Assembly (NCBI GenBank): GCA_015485495.1
Contig: WFTL01000043.1
Location: forward strand, 1-50,453
DNA: 50,453 bases
From: Planctomycetaceae bacterium
GTDB taxonomy: Bacteria; Planctomycetota; Planctomycetia; Planctomycetales; Planctomycetaceae
Direction: 5' to 3'
Shown: positions 17,772 through 27,595 of the stretch, piece after piece
Layout: each line of letters starts with the position of its first letter
How positions within the stretch are numbered: the stretch's first letter is position 1
Made by a program: the position numbers and the translations under genes
Notes under the pieces: generated by a model
Databases searched by the model: none
Told to the model about the DNA's origin: nothing
What the model saw: only the letters and a program-made list of their open reading frames with translations

Positions 17772-18773
17772 ATGACTCAGAATCTTCCTGTTTCCGAACA
17801 CGGTCTGCAGCTTTCTTCCGGCCGCACCATGCCTCCTGTGGGGCTGGGGGTCTGGAAGATCGAACCCGGGCAGACGGCCCGCATCGTCCGAACGGCCATC
17901 GATGCGGGCTACCGGCATTTCGACTGCGCCTGCGATTACGGCAATGAAGCACAGGTCGGACAGGGACTGGCCGACGCGCTGTCTTCAGGGGCGGTGCGCC
18001 GCGAAGAACTCTGGATCACGTCCAAACTGTGGAACACTTTTCACCGTCCGGAACATGTCCGGCCGGCTCTGGAGCGGACTCTGCGCGATCTGCAGCTCGA
18101 TTTCCTCGACCTGTACCTGATTCATTTTCCGATTGCCCAGAAATTCGTCCCGTTCGAAACCCGGTATCCTCCCGGGTGGTTTTTCGACCCGGACGCGGCG
18201 GAACCGCGTATGGAGTTCGACCGGGTTCCGATCAGTGCGACCTGGCAGGCCATGGAAGAACTGCAGACCGCCGGCCTGGTGCGGGAAATCGGCGTCTGCA
18301 ATTTCGGAACGGCACTGCTGCGCGATCTGATCTGTCACGCGCAGGTGCCGCCGGCGGTGCTGCAGGTGGAACTCCACCCGTATCTCACTCAGGAACGGCT
18401 GCTGCGTTTCTGCCGGGAAGCCGGCATCGCCGTGACGGCGTTTTCCCCGCTGGGGGCTCTGTCGTATTTCTCCCTGCAGATGGCCCGGCCGGAGGAGTCT
18501 GTGCTTGCTCAGCCGGTCATTCAGGAAATCGCTGCCCGTCACAGCCGCACTCCGGCCCAGATCGTCCTGCGGTGGGGGGTGCAGCGGGGGACGGCGATCG
18601 TCCCCAAAACGACTCAGCCCGACCGTCTGGCAGAGAACCTGTCGCTGTTCGATTTCGAACTGACCGAAGACGAAATGACGGCCATCAGTCAGCTCAACCG
18701 CAACCGCCGCTTCAATGACCCGGGGGATTTCTGCGAAACGGCCTTCAATACGTTCTGTCCGATTTACGACTGA
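17772..18773 (+). CDS. Aldo/keto reductase
   Basis: This 333-residue NAD(P)H-dependent oxidoreductase of the aldo/keto reductase superfamily reduces aldehydes, ketones or sugars in the cytoplasm. The catalytic tetrad is visible: D51 and Y56 in FDCACDYGNE, K85 in TSKLWN and H118 in LIHFP. The cofactor-binding end (IVPKTTQPDRLAENL) is also typical. It resembles aldose/xylose-reductase-type members more than short AKRs. It follows the sulfatase in the same direction and may be cotranscribed, which would fit sugar processing, but that is only suggested by position. It converges on the sdh operon. Confidence 0.93.
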   Translation: MTQNLPVSEHGLQLSSGRTMPPVGLGVWKIEPGQTARIVRTAIDAGYRHFDCACDYGNEAQVGQGLADALSSGAVRREELWITSKLWNTFHRPEHVRPALERTLRDLQLDFLDLYLIHFPIAQKFVPFETRYPPGWFFDPDAAEPRMEFDRVPISATWQAMEELQTAGLVREIGVCNFGTALLRDLICHAQVPPAVLQVELHPYLTQERLLRFCREAGIAVTAFSPLGALSYFSLQMARPEESVLAQPVIQEIAARHSRTPAQIVLRWGVQRGTAIVPKTTQPDRLAENLSLFDFELTEDEMTAISQLNRNRRFNDPGDFCETAFNTFCPIYD

Positions 18774-18820
18774 AGGCCGATCCCATCCGGGACTTGGGAG
18801 TGTCTGACCGATGTGCCGTG

Positions 18821-19582
18821 TTATCCGGCGGTCAGAGCGGCCCGCACGTATTCGCGGTTCAGTCGGGCGATGTGGCTGACGGAGATTTCCGCCGGGCAGG
18901 CGGCTTCGCATTCGGATGTGTTCGTGCAGGCTCCGAACCCTTCTTCATCCATCTGCGTCACCATACCGAGCACCCGGCGGGTGCGTTCGGCCTGCCCCTG
19001 CGGCAGCATGGCCAGCTGAGACACTTTGGCGGATACGAACAGCATGGCCGACGCGTTTTTGCAGGCGGCCACGCATGCACCGCAGCCGATACAGGCCGCG
19101 GCATCCATGGCGGTTTCCTGAACGGTTCCCGGGACAGGTATGGCGTTGCCATCCGGAGCGTTGCCGGTGTTGACGGACACGTAGCCGCCGGCCTGAATGA
19201 TGCGGTCGAAAGCGGACCGGTCCACAACCAGGTCCCGCACCACCGGAAAGGCGCTGGCGCGCCAGGGTTCGATGGTGATCGTATCGCCGCTGCGGAACCG
19301 GCGCATATGAAGCTGGCAGGTCGTTGTGGCCCGGTCGGGACCGTGTGCCTGCCCGTTGATCATCAGGCTGCACATGCCGCAGATGCCTTCCCGGCAGTCG
19401 TGATCGAATTCCACCGGTTCGTCGCCCGATTCGATCAGCTGTTCGTTCAGGACATCCAGCATTTCCAGAAACGACATATGCGGATTGACGTTGTCAAGCT
19501 GATATGTTTCGAAGCGCCCGGGATCTTCGGGGCCGTCCTGCCGCCAGACCCGCAGAGTCAGACTGAGGTGTTCTCCACTCAT
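18821..19582 (-). CDS. sdhB: Succinate dehydrogenase / fumarate reductase iron-sulfur subunit
   Basis: SdhB passes electrons from the flavoprotein to the membrane quinone site in complex II. The 253-residue protein has the [2Fe-2S] ligands in CREGICGMC plus a later cysteine (TTCQLH). The 4Fe-4S ligands are in [11 protein letters not shown], and the last cluster is served by the [15 protein letters not shown] region. Its length and organisation match the B. subtilis-like (non-E. coli) type of enzyme. Its ATG shares one base with the sdhA stop (TAATG), so translation is coupled. It is the last gene of sdhC-sdhA-sdhB. Confidence 0.95.
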   Translation of the reverse strand: MSGEHLSLTLRVWRQDGPEDPGRFETYQLDNVNPHMSFLEMLDVLNEQLIESGDEPVEFDHDCREGICGMCSLMINGQAHGPDRATTTCQLHMRRFRSGDTITIEPWRASAFPVVRDLVVDRSAFDRIIQAGGYVSVNTGNAPDGNAIPVPGTVQETAMDAAACIGCGACVAACKNASAMLFVSAKVSQLAMLPQGQAERTRRVLGMVTQMDEEGFGACTNTSECEAACPAEISVSHIARLNREYVRAALTAG

Positions 19583-21513
19583 TATTTGTAACTCCTGGTC
19601 GTCGGAGGCACGTACTGGAAGTTCAGAGGTTCTTTGTGCAGCGTGGGTTCTTCGCCCACGCCGTGAAATTCCCAGGCGGCCACGTGCATGAACTGTTCAT
19701 CGTTGCGCCGGGCCTCACCGTCTTCTGTCTGGTGTTCTTCACGGAAATGCCCGCCGCACGATTCTTCGCGTTCCAGAGCGTCGATCGCCAGCAGTTCCGC
19801 GAATTCCAGAAAATCGGCCACCCGGCCGGCTTTCTCCAGACTCTGGTTGAGCGTGCCGGCGGATCCTGGAACCCGTACGTCCTTCCAGAACTGTTCCCGC
19901 AGATCCCGGATTTCGCTGATGGCGGTTTCCAGCCCGGACCGGTTGCGGGCCATGCCGCAGCGGTCCCACATGATCTGTCCCAGGGCCCGATGAAAACTGT
20001 CGACAGACCGCTTTCCGGACACAGACATCAGTCGGCTGAGCCGTTCTTCGGCTGCCTGGACGGCTTCCTGACAGGCCGGATGGTCTTCGGAGACCGGTGG
20101 CAGGGAGGCGGTCGCCAGATGATCGCCGATCGTGTAGGGGATGACGAAGTATCCGTCTGACAGTCCCTGCATCAGGGCGCTGGCTCCCAGACGGTTGGCT
20201 CCATGGTCGGAAAAGTTGGCTTCTCCCAGAACGAACAGCCCCGGCACGGTACTCATCAGGTTGTAATCCACCCACAGTCCGCCCATGGTGTAGTGCACGG
20301 CCGGATAGATGCGCATCGGCACTTCGTACGGGTTTTCTGCCGTGATTTTCTGGTACATGTGGAACAGATTGCCGTACTTCCGCCGAATGGTCTCCACGCC
20401 GTCGCGGGCGATGGCGTCCTGGAAATCCAGGTACACGGCCAGTCGGGTTTCTCCCACGCCATAGCCCGCATCGCAGCGTTCCTTGGCCGCCCGGGACGCC
20501 ACATCGCGGGGGACCAGGTTGCCGAACGACGGATAACGGCGTTCCAGGTAGTAGTCGCGTTCGTCTTCCGGGATTTCAGAAGGCGGGCGTGTGTCGCCCG
20601 CTTTTTTCGGCACCCAGACGCGTCCGTCGTTCCGCAGGCTTTCGCTCATCAGCGTCAGTTTGGACTGGTAGTCTCCGCTGACCGGAATGCAGGTCGGATG
20701 AATCTGAGTGTAACACGGATTGGCGAAGTACGCTCCGCGACGACAGCAGCGCCAGGCCGCCGTGACGTTGCAGCCTTTGGCATTGGTCGACAGATAGAAC
20801 ACATTTCCGTATCCGCCGGTGCACAGCACCACGGCATCGGCCGTGTGGGTTTCCAGTTGTCCGGTTCTCATATTGCGGACGACAATGCCGCGCGCCAGAC
20901 CGTCGACGACGATCAGTTCCAGCATTTCGCGGCGGGCGAAGACTTCCACGCGCCCCTGCTGCACCTGCCGCATCATGGCCTGATAGGCTCCCAGCAGAAG
21001 CTGCTGCCCGGTCTGACCGCGGCAGTAGAACGTGCGGGATACCTGTGCACCGCCGAACGATCGGTTGGCCAGCGTGCCGCCGTATTCCCGGGCGAAGGGG
21101 ACTCCCTGAGCCACGCACTGGTCGATGATGTGGTTGCTGATCTGGGCCAGGCGGTACACGTTTGCTTCGCGGGCCCGGTAGTCGCCGCCCTTGACGGTGT
21201 CGTAAAACAGTCTCCAGATGCTGTCCCCGTCGTTGGGATAGTTCTTGGCCGCGTTGATTCCTCCCTGAGCGGCAATGCTGTGTGCCCGTCGCGGACTGTC
21301 CTGAAAGCAGAACGCCTGCACGTGGTACCCCAGTTCCCCCAGAGACGCGGCCGCCGCTCCTCCCGCCAGTCCCGTGCCGACGACAATGATGCGGAACTTC
21401 CGCTTGTTGGCCGGATTGACCAGCTTCATGTTGAAGCGATGCCGGTCCCACAACTGTTCGATCGGGCCGTCCGGCACCCGGGAGTTCAGAGGTTCACTTG
21501 CCACACGAGCCAT
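19582..21513 (-). CDS. sdhA: Succinate dehydrogenase / fumarate reductase flavoprotein subunit
   Basis: SdhA oxidises succinate to fumarate, or the reverse, with covalently bound FAD. The 643-residue protein has the dinucleotide fold [17 protein letters not shown]. The flavin-attachment region is [14 protein letters not shown], whose histidine is the expected covalent link. Substrate-site motifs QIHPTCIP and [10 protein letters not shown] are also present. ATG 21513 is preferred, with AAGG about eight bases upstream; a TTG at 21570 is an in-frame alternative. It lies between sdhC (89-base gap) and sdhB (one-base overlap). Confidence 0.96.
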   Translation of the reverse strand: MARVASEPLNSRVPDGPIEQLWDRHRFNMKLVNPANKRKFRIIVVGTGLAGGAAAASLGELGYHVQAFCFQDSPRRAHSIAAQGGINAAKNYPNDGDSIWRLFYDTVKGGDYRAREANVYRLAQISNHIIDQCVAQGVPFAREYGGTLANRSFGGAQVSRTFYCRGQTGQQLLLGAYQAMMRQVQQGRVEVFARREMLELIVVDGLARGIVVRNMRTGQLETHTADAVVLCTGGYGNVFYLSTNAKGCNVTAAWRCCRRGAYFANPCYTQIHPTCIPVSGDYQSKLTLMSESLRNDGRVWVPKKAGDTRPPSEIPEDERDYYLERRYPSFGNLVPRDVASRAAKERCDAGYGVGETRLAVYLDFQDAIARDGVETIRRKYGNLFHMYQKITAENPYEVPMRIYPAVHYTMGGLWVDYNLMSTVPGLFVLGEANFSDHGANRLGASALMQGLSDGYFVIPYTIGDHLATASLPPVSEDHPACQEAVQAAEERLSRLMSVSGKRSVDSFHRALGQIMWDRCGMARNRSGLETAISEIRDLREQFWKDVRVPGSAGTLNQSLEKAGRVADFLEFAELLAIDALEREESCGGHFREEHQTEDGEARRNDEQFMHVAAWEFHGVGEEPTLHKEPLNFQYVPPTTRSYK

Positions 21514-21602
21514 CAGGTTGACCTTCGGCGAAAAAACAGGAATCGTTGAAAAGCCGTCCGGACCGGACAAACCACCGCAGAAACATCATGGGAGGCCGAC
21601 TG

Positions 21603-22355
21603 TCAGGAAACGGATCGGAGCGCTGCCAGAACCACCAGACTCAGAAACCCCAGTGTAATCACCCAGGCGAAAAGCTGTCCGGCGATGTCCAGAAGACCGT
21701 TCCAGCGGGGATGACTGATTCCCAGCGTCTGAAACGCGCTGCGAACACCGTGACTCAGGTGAATTCCCAGAGCGATCAGTCCGACCACATAGCCCCACGA
21801 AGTGGCGTAGCTGGTCAGAACCAGATGAACGGCCCGAAATTCGCTCATCGTTCCGTCCTGGACGGCCGCTTCATAGTCGACGACGGGATTCATCTTCAGC
21901 CGCATGTCGGTGACATGCAGAATGAGGAAGAAGGCGATGAGGATTCCCGTGACCACCATCCAGGAAGACGCTCCTCCGGGAATCGCGGTCGGGTCCTGTT
22001 TGCTGTCTTTTTCCGCATAGCGGTGACGACGCGCCTGACGGTTCATGGCGGTTGTGGAAATCGCCAGACCGATGTGTGCCAGAAACAAAGCCAGCAGGCC
22101 GGCTTCCGCGGCGTTCAGAACCACGCCCCAGCTGTGCAGGGATTCGGCATAGTGATTGAAACGCTCTTCACCGGCGTACAGCAGCAGATTGCCGGCCAGA
22201 TGCGTCACCAGAAATCCGCACAGCAGAAATCCGGTGACGGCCATGAGAATCTTCTGGCCCACCGACGTGGCCGCCGCCTGCACCACCGGCCCCAGTCCGG
22301 GCACCTGGGCCAGCAGCCTGGCCGGAAGACTGAGTATTCGACTGACGGAACCCAA
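21603..22355 (-). CDS. sdhC: Succinate dehydrogenase cytochrome b558 subunit
   Basis: This is the single membrane anchor of a B. subtilis-type complex II, which binds haem b and quinone. The 250-residue product has five hydrophobic segments and conserved histidines in FLVTHLAGNLLLY, LAHIGLAIS, FLILHVTDMR and GIHLSHGVRSAFQTLG. The best start is TTG 22355: AGGGAG (22368-22363) lies seven bases upstream, and the protein then begins MGSVSRILSLP. Upstream in-frame codons run through a 13-bp tandem repeat and are unlikely to be translated. It is the first gene of sdhCAB, with a promoter candidate about 85-120 bases upstream. There is no sdhD, as expected for this type. Confidence 0.9.
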   Translation of the reverse strand: MGSVSRILSLPARLLAQVPGLGPVVQAAATSVGQKILMAVTGFLLCGFLVTHLAGNLLLYAGEERFNHYAESLHSWGVVLNAAEAGLLALFLAHIGLAISTTAMNRQARRHRYAEKDSKQDPTAIPGGASSWMVVTGILIAFFLILHVTDMRLKMNPVVDYEAAVQDGTMSEFRAVHLVLTSYATSWGYVVGLIALGIHLSHGVRSAFQTLGISHPRWNGLLDIAGQLFAWVITLGFLSLVVLAALRSVS

Positions 22356-22370
22356 AGCGACACTCCCTGA

Positions 22371-22398
22371 GACCGGAAACCTGAAGACCGGAAACCTG
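22371..22398 (-). repeat. 13-bp tandem direct repeat in the sdh leader
   Basis: GACCGGAAACCTG occurs twice, at 22371-22383 and 22386-22398, with a 15-base period. On the sdh (minus) strand this reads CAGGTTTCCGGTC twice, ending just before the AGGGAG ribosome site of sdhC. It could be a binding site for a regulator acting on the leader, or a recent slippage duplication. Confidence 0.6.
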
Positions 22399-22446
22399 CG
22401 TGCGGTACGTGGCCCGTGCCGACATGCGGACACAGGACGAGAATCG

Positions 22447-22474
22447 ATTATAGGTGGCACCAGGTGATCTGCAA
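22447..22474 (-). promoter_or_regulatory. Candidate sigma-70 promoter of sdhCAB
   Basis: The minus strand has a perfect TATAAT (22452-22447), preceded after 16 bases by TTGCAG (22474-22469). The expected start near 22440 would give a leader of about 85 bases before sdhC, containing the tandem repeat. A consensus -10 is rare in DNA this rich in G+C, which raises confidence. Confidence 0.55.
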
Positions 22475-22552
22475 TCAGTCGCGACGTGCGCTGAGCGGGA
22501 ATGCAGATTCAGAGAATCGCGCTGCCAAAAGCAGCAGAAAACCGGACCTCAT

Positions 22553-24718
22553 TCAGGATGATGTGTCTGTGCCATCCGGCCGGAGGAATCGCCGGGGGCG
22601 TTCGTTCGGCGGGTGTGCGGCTGCCAGAAACGCGATTCCCGCGGCGGCCAGGCCTGCGCAGGCGAGCGTTGTCATCACCGGCAGGTGTGTCTGCTGCGCA
22701 AGACCGATGCCGTACTGTTCCAGTGTCTTCTGAAAGTCCACCAGACCGATCAGCAGGCCATTGTGCATGACATGCAGCAGCATCCCCGGCAGGACAGTGC
22801 CGGAGCGTTCCCGCATCCAGCCGAGAAGGATTCCCATGATCGTGCTGGGAATGAGGCGTTCCACGAACAGGCCGTCGCGCACGAAGATGTGAAACAGTCC
22901 GAACAGCAGGGCCGTGGCGACAACGGCGGCAGACGGTTTCAGGCGTTCCCGCAGCGATGTCTGCAGAAACCCTCGAAAAAACAGCTCCTCGCACACAGCC
23001 GGTGCGACCGCCAGAGCGGCCAGACGAATGGTCAGAGGCGTCTGCCGGAGGCCTTCTGTGAGGGTTTCCAGACTGCGCCGCAGGTTGTCGGCTTCGGCAT
23101 CCAGCCCGATCACCACACTGATTTCGTACAGAATCGCCCACATCGACAGTCCCAGGCAGATCGCAGCGGCTGCGGCGGTCCGGGGAATGGGCCGGTTCAG
23201 ACCCAGTCCGCCGGGCAGGCGCGTCCCGGTCGCCTTCAGCACGATCAGCGGCACTCCCGCAAACACCAGCAGAAACACGCCGATGTTCAGCAGCAGGACA
23301 CCCGACAGACTGTCGGTCAGTCGGGTCGGCACGGAACCGATCACGAGAAACAGAGGAAACACGAGTGCCAGGGTCAGCAGAGCGGATTCCGGCGGTGCTG
23401 CCGTCCGCGGCGGGCCGTGTCGGTGCCGGAGCGAGGACCAGGATGACGAACTGCCGTACAGGACCGCATCGGAACCGAACACACGTGCTGCCAGAGCGAG
23501 AGCCGAAACGCTGTACACGGCTGTGCTGATGAGCACCACCGTGAAACGCAGCAGATCGAAATGTCCCTGCAGCAGATCCCGGCCGGACAGGACGATATTC
23601 ACCAGGGGAGTCACCGTCAGCACGGGGCCCATTTCCAGGCCGGGCATCAGGCTGAAGACCCCGGGAGTCAGCGACAGAAGCATCAGAGGAATCAGCCAGG
23701 CCTGGGCTTCTTTGAAGCTGCGGGCCACGCTCGTGATACTCAGCAGAACCGCTGAAAAGAATGCGGCGAAGACCACCATCAGCAGCAGAATCAGAGGGAT
23801 GGTTCGCAGGCCGCTGCTGCCCAGAACCGTCCGGTCCAGCCCCAGCGTGAACAGGGTGGCGAACATGGACACCATGTTCACGGTGGCCGTCAGCAGGGCC
23901 ACCGTCAGCACTGCCACGAACTTGCCGGCCAGCAGGGTTCTCCGCGGGACGGGGGCGGCCATGAGAATTTCCATGGTGCCCCGTTCGCGTTCGCCGGCTG
24001 TCAGGTCGATGGCCGGATAGACGGCTCCTGTCATGGTCATCAGTACCAGAACCAGCGGAATGAAGGTCACCAGCGGTGAGGCCGGCTGTTCACTGGAAAC
24101 GAGGGAACGTTCGGTGATCCGGACGGGCAGGACGAGATCGATGCCGTGGGCTTCCAGAGTCCTGCGCAGCCATTGTTCGTTCAGAGCCCGCAGGCATTCG
24201 ATGACGTGGTTTCTGGCCTGGACGCTGGCAGCAGCATCCGCCCGATGCAGGATGAACCAGTCGCAGACCGGCGGACTGCCGTCCAGGATGTCGATGCGGA
24301 TGGCCAGGTCGGCGTATCCTTTGAGCAGTTCTGATTCCGGGGTCGCACCGGGGGCAGGCGGATACACCTCGAATTCCGGTCGACTTCGTCGCGGCGATTT
24401 CATCAGCGTCTGCAGGGGACTGCCGGGCGTGTTCTGCGGGGGAGGAGACGGCAGCAGAGCCGATCCGGATTCGAGCTGCTGCCGCAGAATGGCGGCCTCT
24501 TCATCGGATTCCATCACGATCCGGAAGACCGCTGTTCCGGCTGTTTCCATTCCCGTCAGCAGCACCCGCCGCACGATGACACCCAGCATCGGATAGATGA
24601 ACAGCGGCATGAGAACCAGCGTGACGATCGTGCGGCGGTCCCGCAGAATTTCGCGCAGTTCCTTCACGGCCAGACGCACGGTGCGCAATGTTGTCGGAGA
24701 CAAAATGGCGGACTTCAC
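22553..24718 (-). CDS. ABC exporter permease fused to a CPBP intramembrane protease
   Basis: The 721-residue product joins two membrane modules. Residues about 1-430 are an ABC-2/NatB-type permease: an N-terminal helix after RRTIVTLVLMPLFIYPMLG, a long external loop, then about six helices with the AGERERGTMEILMAAPVPR motif. Residues about 470-700 are a CPBP (Abi, type II CAAX protease-like) domain with all catalytic motifs: EELFFR, FGLFH and HVMHN. Such permease-CPBP fusions are known in planctomycetes. Its start overlaps the ATPase stop by four bases, so the two proteins are made together and should form one exporter. The substrate is unknown; sodium or a peptide has been proposed for relatives. 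Confidence 0.9.
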   Translation of the reverse strand: MKSAILSPTTLRTVRLAVKELREILRDRRTIVTLVLMPLFIYPMLGVIVRRVLLTGMETAGTAVFRIVMESDEEAAILRQQLESGSALLPSPPPQNTPGSPLQTLMKSPRRSRPEFEVYPPAPGATPESELLKGYADLAIRIDILDGSPPVCDWFILHRADAAASVQARNHVIECLRALNEQWLRRTLEAHGIDLVLPVRITERSLVSSEQPASPLVTFIPLVLVLMTMTGAVYPAIDLTAGERERGTMEILMAAPVPRRTLLAGKFVAVLTVALLTATVNMVSMFATLFTLGLDRTVLGSSGLRTIPLILLLMVVFAAFFSAVLLSITSVARSFKEAQAWLIPLMLLSLTPGVFSLMPGLEMGPVLTVTPLVNIVLSGRDLLQGHFDLLRFTVVLISTAVYSVSALALAARVFGSDAVLYGSSSSWSSLRHRHGPPRTAAPPESALLTLALVFPLFLVIGSVPTRLTDSLSGVLLLNIGVFLLVFAGVPLIVLKATGTRLPGGLGLNRPIPRTAAAAAICLGLSMWAILYEISVVIGLDAEADNLRRSLETLTEGLRQTPLTIRLAALAVAPAVCEELFFRGFLQTSLRERLKPSAAVVATALLFGLFHIFVRDGLFVERLIPSTIMGILLGWMRERSGTVLPGMLLHVMHNGLLIGLVDFQKTLEQYGIGLAQQTHLPVMTTLACAGLAAAGIAFLAAAHPPNERPRRFLRPDGTDTSS

Positions 24719-25470
24719 GATCCGGTCTCCTGCGGAGACCGGATCAGGTCGATGAAAATGTCGGTCAGTCCCTTTTTCCCGGTCTGTTGCTGAAGTTCAG
24801 CCAGCGTGCCGGTCAGACGCATGGCGCCCTGGTGCATCAGTCCAAAGCGGTCTCCAAATCGTTCGGCTTCATCCAGGCGGTGTGTGCAGATGACCACCGC
24901 CCGGCCTTCGGATTTCAGAAGCTGCAGGTATTCGAAGATCACCTGACTGCCGACGATGTCCAGTCCCCGCGTCGGTTCATCCAGCAGCATGACAGGCGGA
25001 TCGTGTATCAGAGCCCGGGCCAGACTGACGCGCTGTTTCTGTCCGGTGCTGAGAACTCCGCAGCGCCGATGCAGAAACGAGGAAAAGTCGAGCAGCCGGG
25101 AAAGATGGTCGATGCGTTCGCGGCACGTTTCGGGCGGCACGTTGTAAAGGTCGCCCACGAACAGCAGCATTTCTTCGGTGGTCAGCCACTGGTAGACGCC
25201 CACGCTCGTGGATACGAACCCGACCAGTCGCTTCACCTGATCCGGATCAGCGGACACGGAACAGCCATTGATCCGGGCGTCGCCGGATGAAGGGCGCAGC
25301 AGTCCCAGCATCATCCGCAGTGTCGTCGTCTTGCCGGCTCCGTTGGGCCCCAGCAGGCCGAAGACTTCGCCGGACTGAACCTCGAACGACACCGAATCCA
25401 CCGCGACAACGTCGCGATTCTCGCTCGTCGAAAAACGTTTCGTCAGATGGTCAGCACGAATGACGGTCAC
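24715..25470 (-). CDS. ABC transporter ATP-binding protein (NatA type)
   Basis: This 251-residue ATPase drives the permease-CPBP protein encoded downstream. Walker A is GPNGAGKT (41-48), the signature is LSTGQKQRVSLARAL, Walker B is VMLLDEPTRGLD and the switch histidine is in VICTHRLDEAERF. GTG 25470 is chosen because the protein then starts MTVIRADHLTKRF, the usual beginning of this family; the frame itself is open much further upstream. It overlaps the permease gene by four bases (ATGA), a typical two-gene export operon. Confidence 0.93.
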   Translation of the reverse strand: MTVIRADHLTKRFSTSENRDVVAVDSVSFEVQSGEVFGLLGPNGAGKTTTLRMMLGLLRPSSGDARINGCSVSADPDQVKRLVGFVSTSVGVYQWLTTEEMLLFVGDLYNVPPETCRERIDHLSRLLDFSSFLHRRCGVLSTGQKQRVSLARALIHDPPVMLLDEPTRGLDIVGSQVIFEYLQLLKSEGRAVVICTHRLDEAERFGDRFGLMHQGAMRLTGTLAELQQQTGKKGLTDIFIDLIRSPQETGS

Positions 25471-25885
25471 GGATCCGCCCGCTGCAGCCTGTCCGATGGC
25501 ACCGCAGAAGACCCGTTGCCCACAAAGAACAGGAAACGGTCTCGCACACAAATCTGCGGCGCAGACAGCCACAGTATGGCTTCTGCATGCTCGAAATTCC
25601 GGTCTTCGGGGACTCAGAATCCGGCACTGCCGCCGTTTTGTCGCCCCTCCCCCCCGTCCATTCTCTCCCTGGCGGCAGACCGCTGCGGATGTCCGGGCGG
25701 ATGATCCGGAATGGAACGCACTGTGTGCAAAAGCGAAGACGGTGCGGTACAGTGAGTCGGTGCGGCTGTGAGAGCCGGCCTGCGTGAGCGGGCCGGTGTG
25801 TTCGTTGTTCCGGCCGCAGCAGCCGGCCAGCCGGCCGCTGTCCGTTTCTGCCGTCTGTCCGGATGGAATCAGGATTTCGTCTGCC
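25471..25885. other. Divergent intergenic region, ABC operon / VWA gene
   Basis: About 415 bases lie between divergent genes. Frames are open on both strands because the DNA is GC-rich, but none has a recognisable product. The region includes a C-rich tract near 25647 and an AGGA (25871-25874) that may be the ribosome site of the VWA gene. I see no convincing promoter. Confidence 0.5.
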
Positions 25886-27595
25886 ATGCCTGCGCCTTCG
25901 GATCATCCGCATCGCGGCGGCATCGTCCACACCTACCAGAAGTACGATCCGGCCCGATTTCCGTCGGCATCCGGTCCGCCGCCGGATGTGGTGGGTCCGG
26001 CTTTCGATCACCTTCTGCAGTGGGGATCGATGCGGGAACTGACCGAAGAAGAACTGGCTTCCGCCATTCGACTCGATCCGGAACAGTTTGCCGGACTTGG
26101 TCCCGGCCTGGATGCGCTCATCGCCATGCTTCAGGAACGGCGGCGAAAAATTCTGGAGAAATACGAAACGGATTCCGTTCGGCGGCGGGCCCGTGAGCGG
26201 TTTGAAAAGACGGCCGCTCAGACGCGTCCGCCGTCGGAATTTCGCCGCGCCTGGAATCGGGCGGTGCGGACCGAGCAGATCTATCAGCTCGAACATCTGT
26301 GGTACCGGGCCGAACGAACCAGCCCGCGGTTCGCATCCGGTGTGCTGGCCGTGATGGAATCTCTGGCCGATCTGTACCAGGTCGATGCTCTGGCTTCCGG
26401 CCGCGATTTCACCGGCAGAACGCCGTTGACGATTCCTCAGGCGCTGGAGGTGCTGGAAGAGCTGCAGCGGATCGAGGAACTTCTGGAACAGCTCGAACAG
26501 GCCCGGGAAACGGCTCAACTGGCTATCATCGATCTGGACGAACTGTCGGAATTCACGGATCCGGAAACCGTTCAGCAGATGGCCGACTTTCAAAGGCAGG
26601 TCCAGGACTACCTGAACACGCTTCTGGAAGAGCAGGGCGTGATCCGTTCCGACGGCCAGGTGCATCTGTCGCCCCGGGCGTACCGCATCTTTCAGGGCCG
26701 TCTGCTGGAACGCATTTTCAGCGATCTGAATGCGTCCGGTACGGGACGTCATCGGGAGCCGATCGAAGGCGACGGAGCGGTCGAACTGCAGCAGACCCGT
26801 CCGTATGAATTCGGTGATTCGGTCACTCAGATGGACATTCCGCAGACGATGATCAACGCTCTGCTGCGACAGAAGGGGGAGCGTCCTGTCCGGCTGCATC
26901 CGGATGACATCGAAATCCATCGCAGCCGCAACAATCCCCGCTGCGCGACGGCAGTGGTGATGGATATGAGCGGTTCCATGCGGTACGACGGACAGTACAT
27001 CAACGTCAAGCGCATGGCCCTGGCGCTCAACGGACTGATTCTTTCCGAATACCCGGGCGATTTTCTTCGGTTCATTGATGTGGCCAGTTTCGCCCGTCCG
27101 GTGCCGCCTGGAGACATCGTGTCGCTGATGCCCCGGATTCCCACCGTCACCGATCCGGTCGTGCGGCTGCGGGTGGACATGAGCCGGGATGATGTCAGCG
27201 AACTCCACATCCCGCCTCATTTCACGAATCTGCAGCACGGGCTGCAGATGGCGCGGCGTTTCCTGACCGGACAGGACACTCCGAATCGACAGATCATTCT
27301 GATCACCGACGGACTGCCGACGGCTCACTTCGAAGACAGCCATCTGTTCCTGCTGTATCCGCCGGATCCGCGTACCGAACAGGCCACCCTGCGCGAAGGC
27401 CATCTGTGCCGCCAGGACGACATCACCATCAACATCTTTCTGCTGCCGGGGTGGGCTCAGTCGCACGAAGACATCCGTTTCGCGCACCGCCTGGCCGAAG
27501 GGACCGGAGGCCGCGTGTTCTTCACGGCAGGAAAGGATCTGGACCGTTTCGTCGTCTGGGATTATGTGAACCGCCGACGGGAGATCATCGGTTAG
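25886..27595 (+). CDS. VWA-domain protein
   Basis: The 569-residue cytoplasmic-looking protein has a C-terminal von Willebrand A domain. The metal-ion-dependent adhesion site is intact: DMSGS (D360, S362, S364), followed by [10 protein letters not shown] later in the domain. The N-terminal 300 residues are helical with coiled-coil stretches ([19 protein letters not shown]) and no known domain. Such proteins often work with a MoxR-type AAA+ ATPase in metal insertion or complex assembly, but no MoxR gene is in the window. ATG 25886 has AGGA eleven bases upstream. Its stop overlaps that of the convergent sulfatase by four bases. Confidence 0.85.
   Translation: MPAPSDHPHRGGIVHTYQKYDPARFPSASGPPPDVVGPAFDHLLQWGSMRELTEEELASAIRLDPEQFAGLGPGLDALIAMLQERRRKILEKYETDSVRRRARERFEKTAAQTRPPSEFRRAWNRAVRTEQIYQLEHLWYRAERTSPRFASGVLAVMESLADLYQVDALASGRDFTGRTPLTIPQALEVLEELQRIEELLEQLEQARETAQLAIIDLDELSEFTDPETVQQMADFQRQVQDYLNTLLEEQGVIRSDGQVHLSPRAYRIFQGRLLERIFSDLNASGTGRHREPIEGDGAVELQQTRPYEFGDSVTQMDIPQTMINALLRQKGERPVRLHPDDIEIHRSRNNPRCATAVVMDMSGSMRYDGQYINVKRMALALNGLILSEYPGDFLRFIDVASFARPVPPGDIVSLMPRIPTVTDPVVRLRVDMSRDDVSELHIPPHFTNLQHGLQMARRFLTGQDTPNRQIILITDGLPTAHFEDSHLFLLYPPDPRTEQATLREGHLCRQDDITINIFLLPGWAQSHEDIRFAHRLAEGTGGRVFFTAGKDLDRFVVWDYVNRRREIIG

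Noticed and set aside
18781-18799. TCCCA/TGGGA hairpin between the aldo/keto reductase and sdhB
   Set aside because: Only a five-base stem with a nine-base loop and no T-run; too weak to call a terminator.
20203-21549. 450-codon plus-strand frame opposite sdhA
   Set aside because: Shadow of sdhA, which carries all the flavoprotein motifs; the frame has no motif of its own.
22455-22474. TGGCAC followed by TGCAA, a possible sigma-54 element
   Set aside because: The spacing between the two halves does not fit a -24/-12 promoter, and the direction faces away from any gene start.
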